From positions 1 through 7,055 of the forward strand of contig CAMWXM010000151.1 of NCBI GenBank assembly GCA_947178195.1: a DNA stretch of 7,055 bases, written 5' to 3'. The stretch is from an uncultured Ruminococcus sp. GTDB taxonomy: Bacteria; Bacillota; Clostridia; Oscillospirales; Ruminococcaceae. The position numbers were made by a program, and so were the translations under genes. The notes under the pieces are model-generated. The model did no database searches. It saw nothing but the letters and a program-made list of their open reading frames with translations, and was not told the origin of the DNA. Below are positions 1 to 7,000 of the stretch, one piece after another (the first letter of the stretch is position 1; each line of letters opens with the position of its first letter).

Positions 1-544
1 TTCCCTCTACCGTATCTAATACTACAGACGTTAATAATCCTTCGGCAAAATTCAGAACTTTTTCACCAAATGACGGATCGTCAAGCCGTGGAAGCGATTC
101 CTCGCATTCGCTGATTCTTTTCTTATAACTTTCTACAGTATTATTATACTGATTGTCAATTGCTTTTGCAAGATTACCATAATCTTCTTTATTCATTGCA
201 ATTGCTTTTGGCGACAACAGCGATGCAATTCCAAGAATTTTATTCTGAAATGCAACCATTCTTTCGTATAATGCGCTGTATCTTTGCGCATAGTTATTGT
301 CAACAGAATGTACTCTATATAATATTTCATCAAATTTTTCACTGCCAATATTGTATTTATCAATCATTTGCGACTGATATTCTGATACATTATTTAAATA
401 ATTGCTAATATTAAGATCATCTGTGCAAAACGTATCCTTCCACCAGTCTACAATTCCCCATTCATCTTCTTCATCTACATTTACTCTGATTATCTCTCGA
501 ATATTTGCTATGGATTCAACTGAAAAATCTCTTACTATTCCCAC
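1..544 (-). CDS. N-terminal part of a putative type VII secretion effector (partial, runs off left edge)
   Basis: The frame is open from GTG 544 to the window edge, giving 181 residues with no stop. GTG 544 is the only plausible start: an in-frame TGA lies at 553-551, a GGTGA ribosome site precedes it by about 7 bases, and the next ATG encodes residue 60. The visible part looks mostly helical and polar, with a Trp-rich patch (W29, W34, W35), a helix-rich stretch at about 55-145, and a more hydrophobic segment at about 164-178. It has no signal peptide. I recognise no enzymatic domain and no clear LXG signature. It directly follows two WXG100-like genes, a YwqH-like gene and a DUF4176 gene, the usual position of a T7SSb toxin whose N-terminus binds small helical partners and whose C-terminus carries the toxic domain. 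The effector role is inferred from this order. It could instead be a structural or accessory secretion protein. Confidence 0.75.
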   Translation of the reverse strand, partial: MGIVRDFSVESIANIREIIRVNVDEEDEWGIVDWWKDTFCTDDLNISNYLNNVSEYQSQMIDKYNIGSEKFDEILYRVHSVDNNYAQRYSALYERMVAFQNKILGIASLLSPKAIAMNKEDYGNLAKAIDNQYNNTVESYKKRISECEESLPRLDDPSFGEKVLNFAEGLLTSVVLDTVEG

Positions 545-559
545 TTTGTTTCACCAACC

Positions 560-853
560 TTATTGTACTTGAAACTGTGCTTGTATTGCCTCAAGAAGTT
601 TTGCTGTATTTTCATCCGCATCTATGTAACCGTCCTTCGCATTCTGACAGAACATAATCGTTACATTTATTAAAGTCTGCAACGCTTCCTCTAATCCTAA
701 AAAAGCGCTATTGACCGTACTCATCCATTCCGTGGCAACACCCTTGCAGCCTATATCAAAATTCCCGGAAGAATCAGTTTTCACGGTAGTCAGCAAAGCT
801 TGAAGATTAGTAATCTCAGCTTCTAATTCTTTTGTATTGACATTTATCTGCAT
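560..853 (-). CDS. WXG100/ESAT-6-like small secreted or partner protein, 97 aa
   Basis: This 97-residue protein has the ESAT-6 hairpin plan: helix at about 7-27, a Gly-rich turn at about 30-38, then a long helix at about 40-92. The turn carries C36-K-G38 where classical members have W-x-G. Near the C-terminus Y76-I-D-A-D80 fits the YxxxD/E type VII export motif. It resembles the small YwqI/DUF5344-like helical proteins next to LXG toxins, so it may travel with, or present, the protein encoded just downstream. Start choice: ATG 853 has a GGAGG ribosome site 5 bases upstream (859-863). The longer frame from TTG 865 would use that site as codons and is rejected. It sits 12 bases after the preceding gene and 15 bases before the next start. 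The exact family is uncertain; the hairpin class is fairly sure. Confidence 0.82.
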   Translation of the reverse strand: MQINVNTKELEAEITNLQALLTTVKTDSSGNFDIGCKGVATEWMSTVNSAFLGLEEALQTLINVTIMFCQNAKDGYIDADENTAKLLEAIQAQFQVQ

Positions 854-858
854 AACGT

Positions 859-863
859 CCTCC
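859..863 (-). promoter_or_regulatory. Shine-Dalgarno GGAGG deciding the start at 853
   Basis: On the minus strand GGAGG is followed by five bases and then ATG at 853-851. This is an ideal bacterial ribosome site. It overlaps the TTG at 865-863, which would otherwise give a frame four codons longer, so it fixes the true start at 853. Confidence 0.85.
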
Positions 864-865
864 AA

Positions 866-1162
866 TTAAAATATGTAGTTATCAGCCGTATCGAAATCAC
901 TAAGAAAAGATGAATTAAGCTTTTTAGCTTCACTCGCAAGATTTATAGACTCTCCCTTTAGAACCTCTACTAATTCTTGAAGCGAATCGATCTTCTCAGA
1001 AACACTTCCCTCCATAATTGCCTCGCTTTTAATTCTGCTGAGAATTTGAAGATACTCTTTCAAATTTTCTTCAAATTTATCTGCTCTTTTTTGATATTCA
1101 TTGCATATTGAACTACACTTTTCATCGTCAACAACAATATCATAGCCTATTTCATACGCCAT
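866..1162 (-). CDS. Small helical ESAT-6-like protein with C-terminal FxxxD, 98 aa (putative effector partner)
   Basis: The protein is 98 residues, charged and almost wholly helical. Helix one spans about 13-47, there is a break at E51-G52-S53, and helix two spans about 55-86, which is the size and layout of WXG100 proteins but without a Trp at the turn. The tail contains F90-D-T-A-D94 and ends in an aromatic cluster (NYIF). An FxxxD motif in this position is reported for Lap1/DUF3130 partners of LXG toxins, so a role in delivering the downstream effector is a reasonable inference. C16 and C20 are one helical turn apart. The start is secure: AGGAGG (1171-1176) lies 8 bases upstream, inside the last codons of the preceding gene, whose TAA directly abuts this ATG. 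Exact family membership is not certain. Confidence 0.8.
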   Translation of the reverse strand: MAYEIGYDIVVDDEKCSSICNEYQKRADKFEENLKEYLQILSRIKSEAIMEGSVSEKIDSLQELVEVLKGESINLASEAKKLNSSFLSDFDTADNYIF

Positions 1163-1591
1163 TTAATATTCCTCCTGCTGAATTGTACTTAATTGATAAT
1201 AGCATCCATCTATCATTGTGCTATAATAAGAATTGTCAGACTCCAGAGAGGTTATTTCAGAAGTAATCGAATTCATCTTCTGATTTACTTCTTCTATTGA
1301 ATTATATATTCCTTCCTCTGCCTTTATTGCATATGAATCGTCAGCGAACTGTTTTAATACATTTGAAAACAATTGTATAAATTTCACATTAATAAAAGTA
1401 CATTGCATATTCCCAGCTTTATTTCTGACATTTTGTCGCTGCTCGCTTAATTTATTTTGCGATTCATAAAGCTTTGAGCGAATCTGTTCCAATTCCTCAT
1501 ATCTATTGCTTAGATTCTGAATCTGAATGTTATTATTATCAATTATACCTTGATACAAGTTTATATCACTATAAATCTGTTGCTCATCCAT
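1163..1591 (-). CDS. Coiled-coil YwqH/DUF5082-like type VII secretion accessory protein, 142 aa
   Basis: The 142-residue protein has two long, Gln/Asn/Glu-rich amphipathic coiled-coil regions, about 10-58 and 90-138, separated by a more hydrophobic middle (about 62-84) lacking a W-x-G. There is no signal peptide or membrane helix. Length, layout and position match the YwqH-like (DUF5082) proteins found beside LXG toxins in Firmicutes, which are thought to act as partner or chaperone proteins. This assignment is by resemblance and is moderate. The ATG overlaps the stop of the DUF4176 gene by one base (TAATG), and a GGTGA ribosome site lies 6 bases upstream at 1598-1602, so the two genes are probably translationally coupled. 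C64 and C130 are the only cysteines. Confidence 0.75.
   Translation of the reverse strand: MDEQQIYSDINLYQGIIDNNNIQIQNLSNRYEELEQIRSKLYESQNKLSEQRQNVRNKAGNMQCTFINVKFIQLFSNVLKQFADDSYAIKAEEGIYNSIEEVNQKMNSITSEITSLESDNSYYSTMIDGCYYQLSTIQQEEY
1171..1176 (-). promoter_or_regulatory. Consensus AGGAGG ribosome site for the 98-aa helical protein
   Basis: AGGAGG lies 8 bases before ATG 1162 and is embedded in the last codons of the preceding gene. It is the longest consensus ribosome site in the window, consistent with strong translation of a small partner protein. Confidence 0.8.
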
Positions 1592-2262
1592 TAATTATCA
1601 CCACTTTGCTTTTGAATAATTTTATACTTATAATTATCTGAAAAGGACATAGATTTTACGCCTTTTTCAATTAATAAAGCATTCTTTACTGCAATTATAA
1701 ATTGCTTGTCCTTTAAGTCTGTATAACCTTTATGCTTTATATTTTTTACTGAACGATTTGTAAAAAATAAGACTTTATCTCCTTGAAGCATTCCTGTTGG
1801 ATACGGTATACCGCCATACTCAAAATAATTGCTTTCTCCCTCAGGTGAAATAAATCGATGCGTAATTACTATTTGAAGCTGATCAATTTTGCTTTCTTTT
1901 GGATTTTTATAACTAAGATTAAGTTCTACCAAACTGCCCAGAGGAAGTATTTCTTCAATTATTCCAATTATTCCGGGAATCAACTGCTTTAATTCCTCAT
2001 TAGTATGTTCAGCGCTTCGCATATCACATTTTATTATGTATTTGTCATTGATGCTGCTATATTCAACCTTTTTATTTCTGCTTTGAAAAATTTCTGATTT
2101 ACCGTTTAAACTATCGTAAATACGATAAAAAAATTCAACATTATTATGACAGAGGCAAATTGCTTCAAACCATAATTGCCTTTCAGTATCGTTTAAAAAA
2201 TCATACTTTTTAAGCATTGCTGCTAAAAGCTCATATTCTGCATTTTTTATATTATCTTTCAT
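1591..2262 (-). CDS. DUF4176 domain protein of type VII secretion loci
   Basis: Residues are numbered from the upstream ATG 2277 (228 aa); the preferred start, ATG 2262, gives 223 aa. The C-terminal half (about 109-195) shows the DUF4176 pattern: L111-P-L-G-S-L-V, a beta-rich stretch, F152-E-Y-G-G-I-P-Y-P-x-G, then F171-F-T-N and G184-Y-T-D. The family is recurrent in Firmicutes T7SS toxin neighbourhoods; its biochemical role is unknown, and an adaptor or chaperone function is only a guess. About 100 residues precede the domain: a helical start (about 10-58), then a short strand-rich region. This is longer than the compact DUF4176 proteins I know. ATG 2262 has GGAG 9 bases upstream; ATG 2277 follows the phosphatase stop immediately and has no ribosome site. 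The gene overlaps the next one by one base. Confidence 0.8.
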   Translation of the reverse strand: MKDNIKNAEYELLAAMLKKYDFLNDTERQLWFEAICLCHNNVEFFYRIYDSLNGKSEIFQSRNKKVEYSSINDKYIIKCDMRSAEHTNEELKQLIPGIIGIIEEILPLGSLVELNLSYKNPKESKIDQLQIVITHRFISPEGESNYFEYGGIPYPTGMLQGDKVLFFTNRSVKNIKHKGYTDLKDKQFIIAVKNALLIEKGVKSMSFSDNYKYKIIQKQSGDN

Positions 2263-2271
2263 TATTTCTAA

Positions 2272-2275
2272 CTCC
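2272..2275 (-). promoter_or_regulatory. GGAG ribosome site favouring the start at 2262
   Basis: GGAG on the minus strand lies 9 bases before ATG 2262-2260, a slightly long but usable spacing. It overlaps the first two codons of the alternative start at ATG 2277, which has no purine-rich site of its own. Re-initiation at 2277 right after the phosphatase stop remains possible. Confidence 0.55.
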
Positions 2276-2277
2276 AT

Positions 2278-3021
2278 TTAAAACAGTTTTACTGCAACTG
2301 CTGTAACATTATCAGTCTCACCATTATCAATTGCATTAACTGCCAATTGCTTACATATGCTGTCGAATAAATTTTTCTTTCCTAATATTCTTGCCATCTC
2401 ATTATTAGATTGATGCTTATAAATTCCATCACTGCAAAGCATATAAATGTCATTTTTTAATATCTCAAATTCAGTGTGGAAAATTTTAAAATTTTCCCTT
2501 CCGCCTATACACTCAGTAAGATAACTCTTTTTTACAATTCCTTGCAAAGTAGTTTTTTCAACTTCTTTAGAATGATCCTCTGTAATCTGCTTGAAATTGT
2601 ATCCGATGAGCTTTTTCGACATACGATATATTCTGCTGTCTCCGGTATGAAAAACATATCCCATAGAATTATATATAAAAAGAATACTCAAAGTTGCACC
2701 GCATTTCCCATTCTGGCCTTTACCATATTTTATAAGAGAAATATTAGTTTCATGTATCACATTTTCAAGTGTTCTAAGCAGATACATAATATCAGGTTTA
2801 TTATTAGCATCATCAAATATTCCCTTCCACCATTTACCAAGTTCCGTCATAATATATGAGCTTGCAACGTCTCCGTTTTTCAAACCTCCCACGCCGTCAG
2901 AAACTGCGAAAATACCACAGGTTAAATTTTCGGAATTCTTTATTCTGAAAAGAAATGCGTCCTCATTTTTACTTTTTACTGTTCCCTTATCGGAATATCC
3001 GTTACCTTTAAGTTTTATCAT
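2278..3021 (-). CDS. PP2C-family Ser/Thr protein phosphatase
   Basis: This complete 247-residue PP2C (PPM) phosphatase is the usual length of the stand-alone bacterial PrpC/Stp type. Motifs in order: G13-T-V-K-S-K-N19-E-D21, the metal-site D42-G-V-G-G46, C107-G-A-T110, G127-D-S-R130, T147-E-D-H150-S, E170-C-I-G-G174, S197-D-G199 and T236-D237-N238. The metal-binding Asp residues (D21, D42, D198, D237) are all present, so it should be an active Mn/Mg-dependent cytoplasmic enzyme removing phosphate from Ser/Thr. Two small oddities: K16 replaces the Arg often found before NED, and T169-E170 replaces the common T-R before the Gly pair. It starts 5 bases after the FHA gene with no good ribosome site, suggesting translational coupling. 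Its likely partner is a Ser/Thr kinase, not seen here; the FHA protein could read the phosphorylation it erases. Confidence 0.95.
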   Translation of the reverse strand: MIKLKGNGYSDKGTVKSKNEDAFLFRIKNSENLTCGIFAVSDGVGGLKNGDVASSYIMTELGKWWKGIFDDANNKPDIMYLLRTLENVIHETNISLIKYGKGQNGKCGATLSILFIYNSMGYVFHTGDSRIYRMSKKLIGYNFKQITEDHSKEVEKTTLQGIVKKSYLTECIGGRENFKIFHTEFEILKNDIYMLCSDGIYKHQSNNEMARILGKKNLFDSICKQLAVNAIDNGETDNVTAVAVKLF

Positions 3022-3026
3022 ATCAA

Positions 3027-3992
3027 TTATACCGGTTTTATTACAAATTCACAGTTTGCAAGTTTTATTCTATCTCCTGCTTTGATTTGCTTTTTGTCAT
3101 TATTTGTAACACGCACTCCATTTACAAAAGTTCCGTTTGTACTCTTTAAATCCTTTATATAGCTGATACCGTCCTTGCAGATAATACAGCAGTGCCTATT
3201 GCTGATTGCCTTGCTGAAATCAATAGTCAAATCCGTACACTCAGGATTTTTTCCAATTATATATTCTTCTTTTCCGATTACAGCTTCGATTTTCTTCGGT
3301 GTATTAATTCCGGATATAACAATCAATGGTATAAAAATGCTGTCTAAAAGTTCTGTACCTCCAGAAGATTCCTCCACAACTGCTTTTTTGTATTTCGCTT
3401 CTTTTAATGTTTTGTTCTTAAAAAGCTTTTTAAATAGTCCATTTTTATTCTTTTTGGAAATATTTTCGTCACTGTTCTTATTTTCTTCTTCAGAATCTTC
3501 TTCCGGCAAAGATTTCTCTGACTCTGCCCCTGCGTATTTCAGATCAGGTCTCATTTCATATATTTCATTCATCAGTCGACTATATTTCAGTTCCCAAGGC
3601 TCATTTAACCCAATATCAAGCGGAAGATATATCATATATATGTTTTCACATTCCTTGTCAACAAATATCCTGTTCATATTCCAATCAAGATGCTCTGCCT
3701 GCAAAAAACCGGAATTTTTTACTTCTTCAATTATACGCATTATTTTATCGGATAAGTTCTTTACTTCAGAAGCTTCCTTTATAGAAATAACAACACGCAG
3801 GGAATTAAGCCCGGAAATATCAAATATCAACTTATCATTACCATTATGTATAGCTCTTACTCCGCATAGAACTCCACTTTCTGTGAATCCCTGAACGACC
3901 TTAAATTCAGTCATAGATATACTATAACCAGAATCGAGAATATATTCCATACTCTGTGAATCTCTTATCACTCTGATATCGTTTTTCTGCAC
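3027..3992 (-). CDS. DUF6382-like protein with C-terminal FHA domain
   Basis: The 321-residue protein has three parts. Residues 1 to about 150 resemble DUF6382, a Firmicutes domain usually paired with FHA; landmarks are the N-terminal strands, the helix at about 77-97, and R108-I-F-V-D followed by I118-Y-M-I-Y-L-P-L. Residues 155-210 form a linker, first acidic (Glu/Ser-rich to about 177), then strongly basic with an amphipathic G185-L-F-K-K-L-F. Residues about 225-321 are the FHA domain: I246-G-K248, S264-N-R-H267, and N286-G-T-F-V-N-G292. FHA domains bind phosphothreonine peptides; here K248 stands where most have Arg. No membrane helix is seen. The GTG start has GAGGTGA (3999-4005) upstream, and an in-frame TGA closes off anything earlier. 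With the adjacent phosphatase it probably forms a phosphorylation-controlled switch; this role is inferred. Confidence 0.9.
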   Translation of the reverse strand: MQKNDIRVIRDSQSMEYILDSGYSISMTEFKVVQGFTESGVLCGVRAIHNGNDKLIFDISGLNSLRVVISIKEASEVKNLSDKIMRIIEEVKNSGFLQAEHLDWNMNRIFVDKECENIYMIYLPLDIGLNEPWELKYSRLMNEIYEMRPDLKYAGAESEKSLPEEDSEEENKNSDENISKKNKNGLFKKLFKNKTLKEAKYKKAVVEESSGGTELLDSIFIPLIVISGINTPKKIEAVIGKEEYIIGKNPECTDLTIDFSKAISNRHCCIICKDGISYIKDLKSTNGTFVNGVRVTNNDKKQIKAGDRIKLANCEFVIKPV

Positions 3993-3998
3993 TGCTGC

Positions 3999-4005
3999 TC
4001 ACCTC
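3999..4005 (-). promoter_or_regulatory. Ribosome site for the GTG start of the FHA gene
   Basis: GAGGTGA on the minus strand lies 6 bases before GTG 3992. Its final TGA is in frame with the FHA gene, so GTG 3992 is the only possible start near this site. Confidence 0.75.
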
Positions 4006-4008
4006 AAT

Positions 4009-7000
4009 TTATTTTTTCCTTACACGCTTAAATATGAGAACATAAACATAGGTAAATATAATTACGCCAACTCCCGCCGCCGTCCCTGCAACAAGAGGTT
4101 TATTATCCCAAAATCTTTCAACCAAGCTTTTACCTTCTATTTCAAAAGAATATTCGGTAAGACCCGTTGTATTTCCAACAGAATCCTTTGCTTCTGCAAA
4201 AAGAATATATTTACCGATATCATTCAAATAAATGTTATATGCTCCGGATTCCGGTTTATAATCTCCAAGAATATCTGCAATCTTATTTCCGTTCTTATCA
4301 GTAATATAGAGTTTAGTAAACTCATCAGGTTCACTGATGCCCTCTATATGCAAAGACTCAAGACGTATTTTTAAATTTGCTTCAGATTTCAAAAGATATT
4401 CTTTTCCCGATTCAAGAAAATTTGCTGTAAACATTTCTGCCACTAATGGTTTAGGAGCAGTTCCGTCTAAATAAAAATCAAATATTACTGCTTGTGAAAC
4501 ATTATCTGCCATATCAGACGCCATAAGACAAACTGTGTTTTTTCCATCTGATGTAATAGGCGTATTTATATCCCAATCTGTCGTACCGTTTGAATTAGAA
4601 ACAGTACATATAATTTCCTTAAGATTTTTTTCATCTATTTCAAAATGATCTCTTATACTGAATGAAGAACGATAAACCTTCGGGTTGTCCGAGCTAATAT
4701 TAATAGTTTTTATTTTGGGATTTGTTTTATCTATAGTCATTCGTTCTTCAATTTCAGGATATGCCGAATTATCTGCAAGATCTTTTGCCGATGCAGTAAT
4801 GTGATAGTTATTATCAGTATCAAGGCTTATTATTTTTGTAAATGCAGTACTTGACATCATATTTCTTTCATTATCAGTAATCTGCTCTATGCCGTTTACC
4901 TTAATTGATATATCACTAGAAGAAATATTTTTATCTGAAAATGTAAATTTATATGTTACTGATTGATTGGTAAACGAAATTCTATCATATTCAGCAATTA
5001 TTGCCGGAGGCATCCTATCGTAAATAACACGGCTTTTATCACTTGATGAATTTATATATAAAGTGTTTCCAGCCAAATCAGTAAGTATATACGAAAATGT
5101 CACATTTCCTTCTATTAGTGAAGCTTCATTTTCATTGATCATATAACTTATAGAATATTTGCTTGCATTTCCTCCAAGTACATCTGCTCTTCGTCCCATA
5201 ATAACTGCTGATTCAGGAGTAACTCCATGATTTGCAGTTCCTGAAATCATTATTCTTCCACCATTATTTACATATGACTGATTTCGATTTCCTGAACGAA
5301 TTGATGCGTCGGACGTAATAGGAGCGAAATATATTATTTCATTTATTCTTTCAACAGAATCATTTATTATTGTTACAGGTTCATTTTCAGCAAAATCATT
5401 TGCTGTAAAACTAAAACGTACCGATGATTGATCTGCAATGTCGCTATTTTTCAAAATATATCTCAATTCATATCTGCATTGTATTCCTTCTCCTTTATAA
5501 ACTGAAATTTCAGGAATATTACCTACAACATTTATATACGATAGTTCAATCTCATGATTAGAGACAAATGAAACCGTAATCATATCTCCATCCTTAACAT
5601 ATCTGTTTCCGTCATTTAAATTGTTGCTAAATAATTCGATTTCACTTATACTTATGGGTGCAAAATACTGAATCTTATTCGAAATCAAATTTTCCTCTGT
5701 ACATTGAACAACATTATTTCCAGCGTTATCGTGTACATTAAAAAATAATGATATATATCCCATATCTTCAGCAATTCCATCATAAACCGAAATATATGCA
5801 ATCCAATTTATATTATCATCACTTTTAAACTGAATGTTACGATCTGCTATTTTAGTATCTGTCAAACTCACCGGATGATTTGCTGTAAAAGATACTGTTA
5901 TAACATCGCCGTTTTTTGCTCCTCTGAATTCAGCTTTCTCATTATTGGAAATCATTTTAAGGTCGTTTATTTTAATAGGAGCAAGATACCTGATTTTTGA
6001 CGTATTTTCGTGAGTTGTGCTGAACTTATTATCCGCTGCATCTGTCAGTGCAATCGAAAACGATACATCTGTATTATCTTCAAAATCTTCATCTTCTATT
6101 TTATACACTGCCTTCCAATGCATATTATCATTACTGCTAAAAAGCAACTGTTTTTTAGCTATATATGCTTCAGATACATCTACCGGATGTGACGTGTCAA
6201 AAGAAATTGTTATTGTATTTCCGTTTTTTGCATATTGATTGTCAGAAATATTACTTGATGTCACTTTATAATTTGAAAATCCCGATTCGATTGGAGCATA
6301 ATAAAGAATTTGTCCGCACTTACCATCAATGTCAGGTTTAATAAAATTTCCGGCTTTATCAGTTATCTCTATATAAATCGGAATAAACTTATTATCATTT
6401 TCAACAGATTTTTCAACTTCAACAGATTTTTCAACTTTGTATGTAGTAGCATAAGTATAACCGTTTTCAGATTTATTATTTTTCCATTCATTCCAGTTGG
6501 TATTTTCAAATCCTATAATACACTTTATATCAACTTCATGACTGCTTTCAAATCCAATTTCAATAAAATCTTCATCCTTGACAATCATATCATCATCAGA
6601 TGAATGATAATAAAAATTCATCTTTTCAAATTCAAACGGCGCATAATATAGTATACCTGAATTTATTCCTATATTTTCTTCACATTTGTTACCAGCCTGG
6701 TCATATAATTCAATAGAATCTATCTTAATACATTGATTGTCACTCAGCCATTCGAGTTTTTTATTATTTACTATCATTGTAGTCGAATAGATAGCTTTAT
6801 CGGTATTTGTTTCAAGTTTAAGTTTTATTTCAATATTTGAGGATTTATCCAGATATGCTGTAATTTCATCTTTTGTACATTTAGAACCTTCATCTGAAGC
6901 TATAACACTTATTTTTAGCGAGTCTCCATTTTTTAAACACGTCTTATCTATTATAATATTTCCATTTTTATCCACCACTTCATAATTTACTGAATTAATA

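Noticed and set aside
160..408. Plus-strand frame of 82 codons near the left edge
   Set aside because: The minus strand here is an unbroken coding frame of 181 codons with a proper start and operon position, so this is its shadow.
1..544. Calling the partial left-edge protein an LXG toxin
   Set aside because: Its order fits, but I cannot see a convincing LXG signature in the 181 visible residues, so only a general effector role is proposed.
1292..1306. Y96-N-S-I-E100 in the coiled-coil protein as a YxxxE export signal
   Set aside because: It sits in the middle of the protein at the start of the second coiled coil, not after the last helix, so the match is probably chance.
2476..2859. Plus-strand frame of 127 codons opposite the phosphatase
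   Set aside because: It lies wholly inside the well-supported PP2C gene on the other strand and shows no family features.
3026..3031. TATAAT on the minus strand just before the phosphatase ATG, as an internal promoter
   Set aside because: It lies only four bases from the ATG, has no -35 element at a suitable distance, and is explained by the last FHA codons plus stop.
3175..3894. Plus-strand open frame of 239 codons opposite the FHA gene
   Set aside because: It is fully antisense to a gene with clear FHA motifs, has no recognisable domain and no operon context; its Leu/Phe/Ser-rich composition mirrors the Lys/Glu-rich codons on the other strand.
4009..4130. Sortase (LPxTG) anchoring of the Ig-like protein
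   Set aside because: No LPxTG-like motif precedes the C-terminal helix; it looks like a plain transmembrane anchor with a basic tail.
6010..6603. Three short plus-strand frames inside the Ig-like gene
   Set aside because: All are antisense to continuous Ig-like domains and lack any ribosome site or similarity that I recognise.
6976..6978. GTG 6978 as the start of the Ig-like protein
   Set aside because: The frame continues open upstream to the window edge and encodes a typical Ig-like boundary (L-Y-L-D-K-K-K-P), so the real start is outside; no signal peptide follows GTG 6978.
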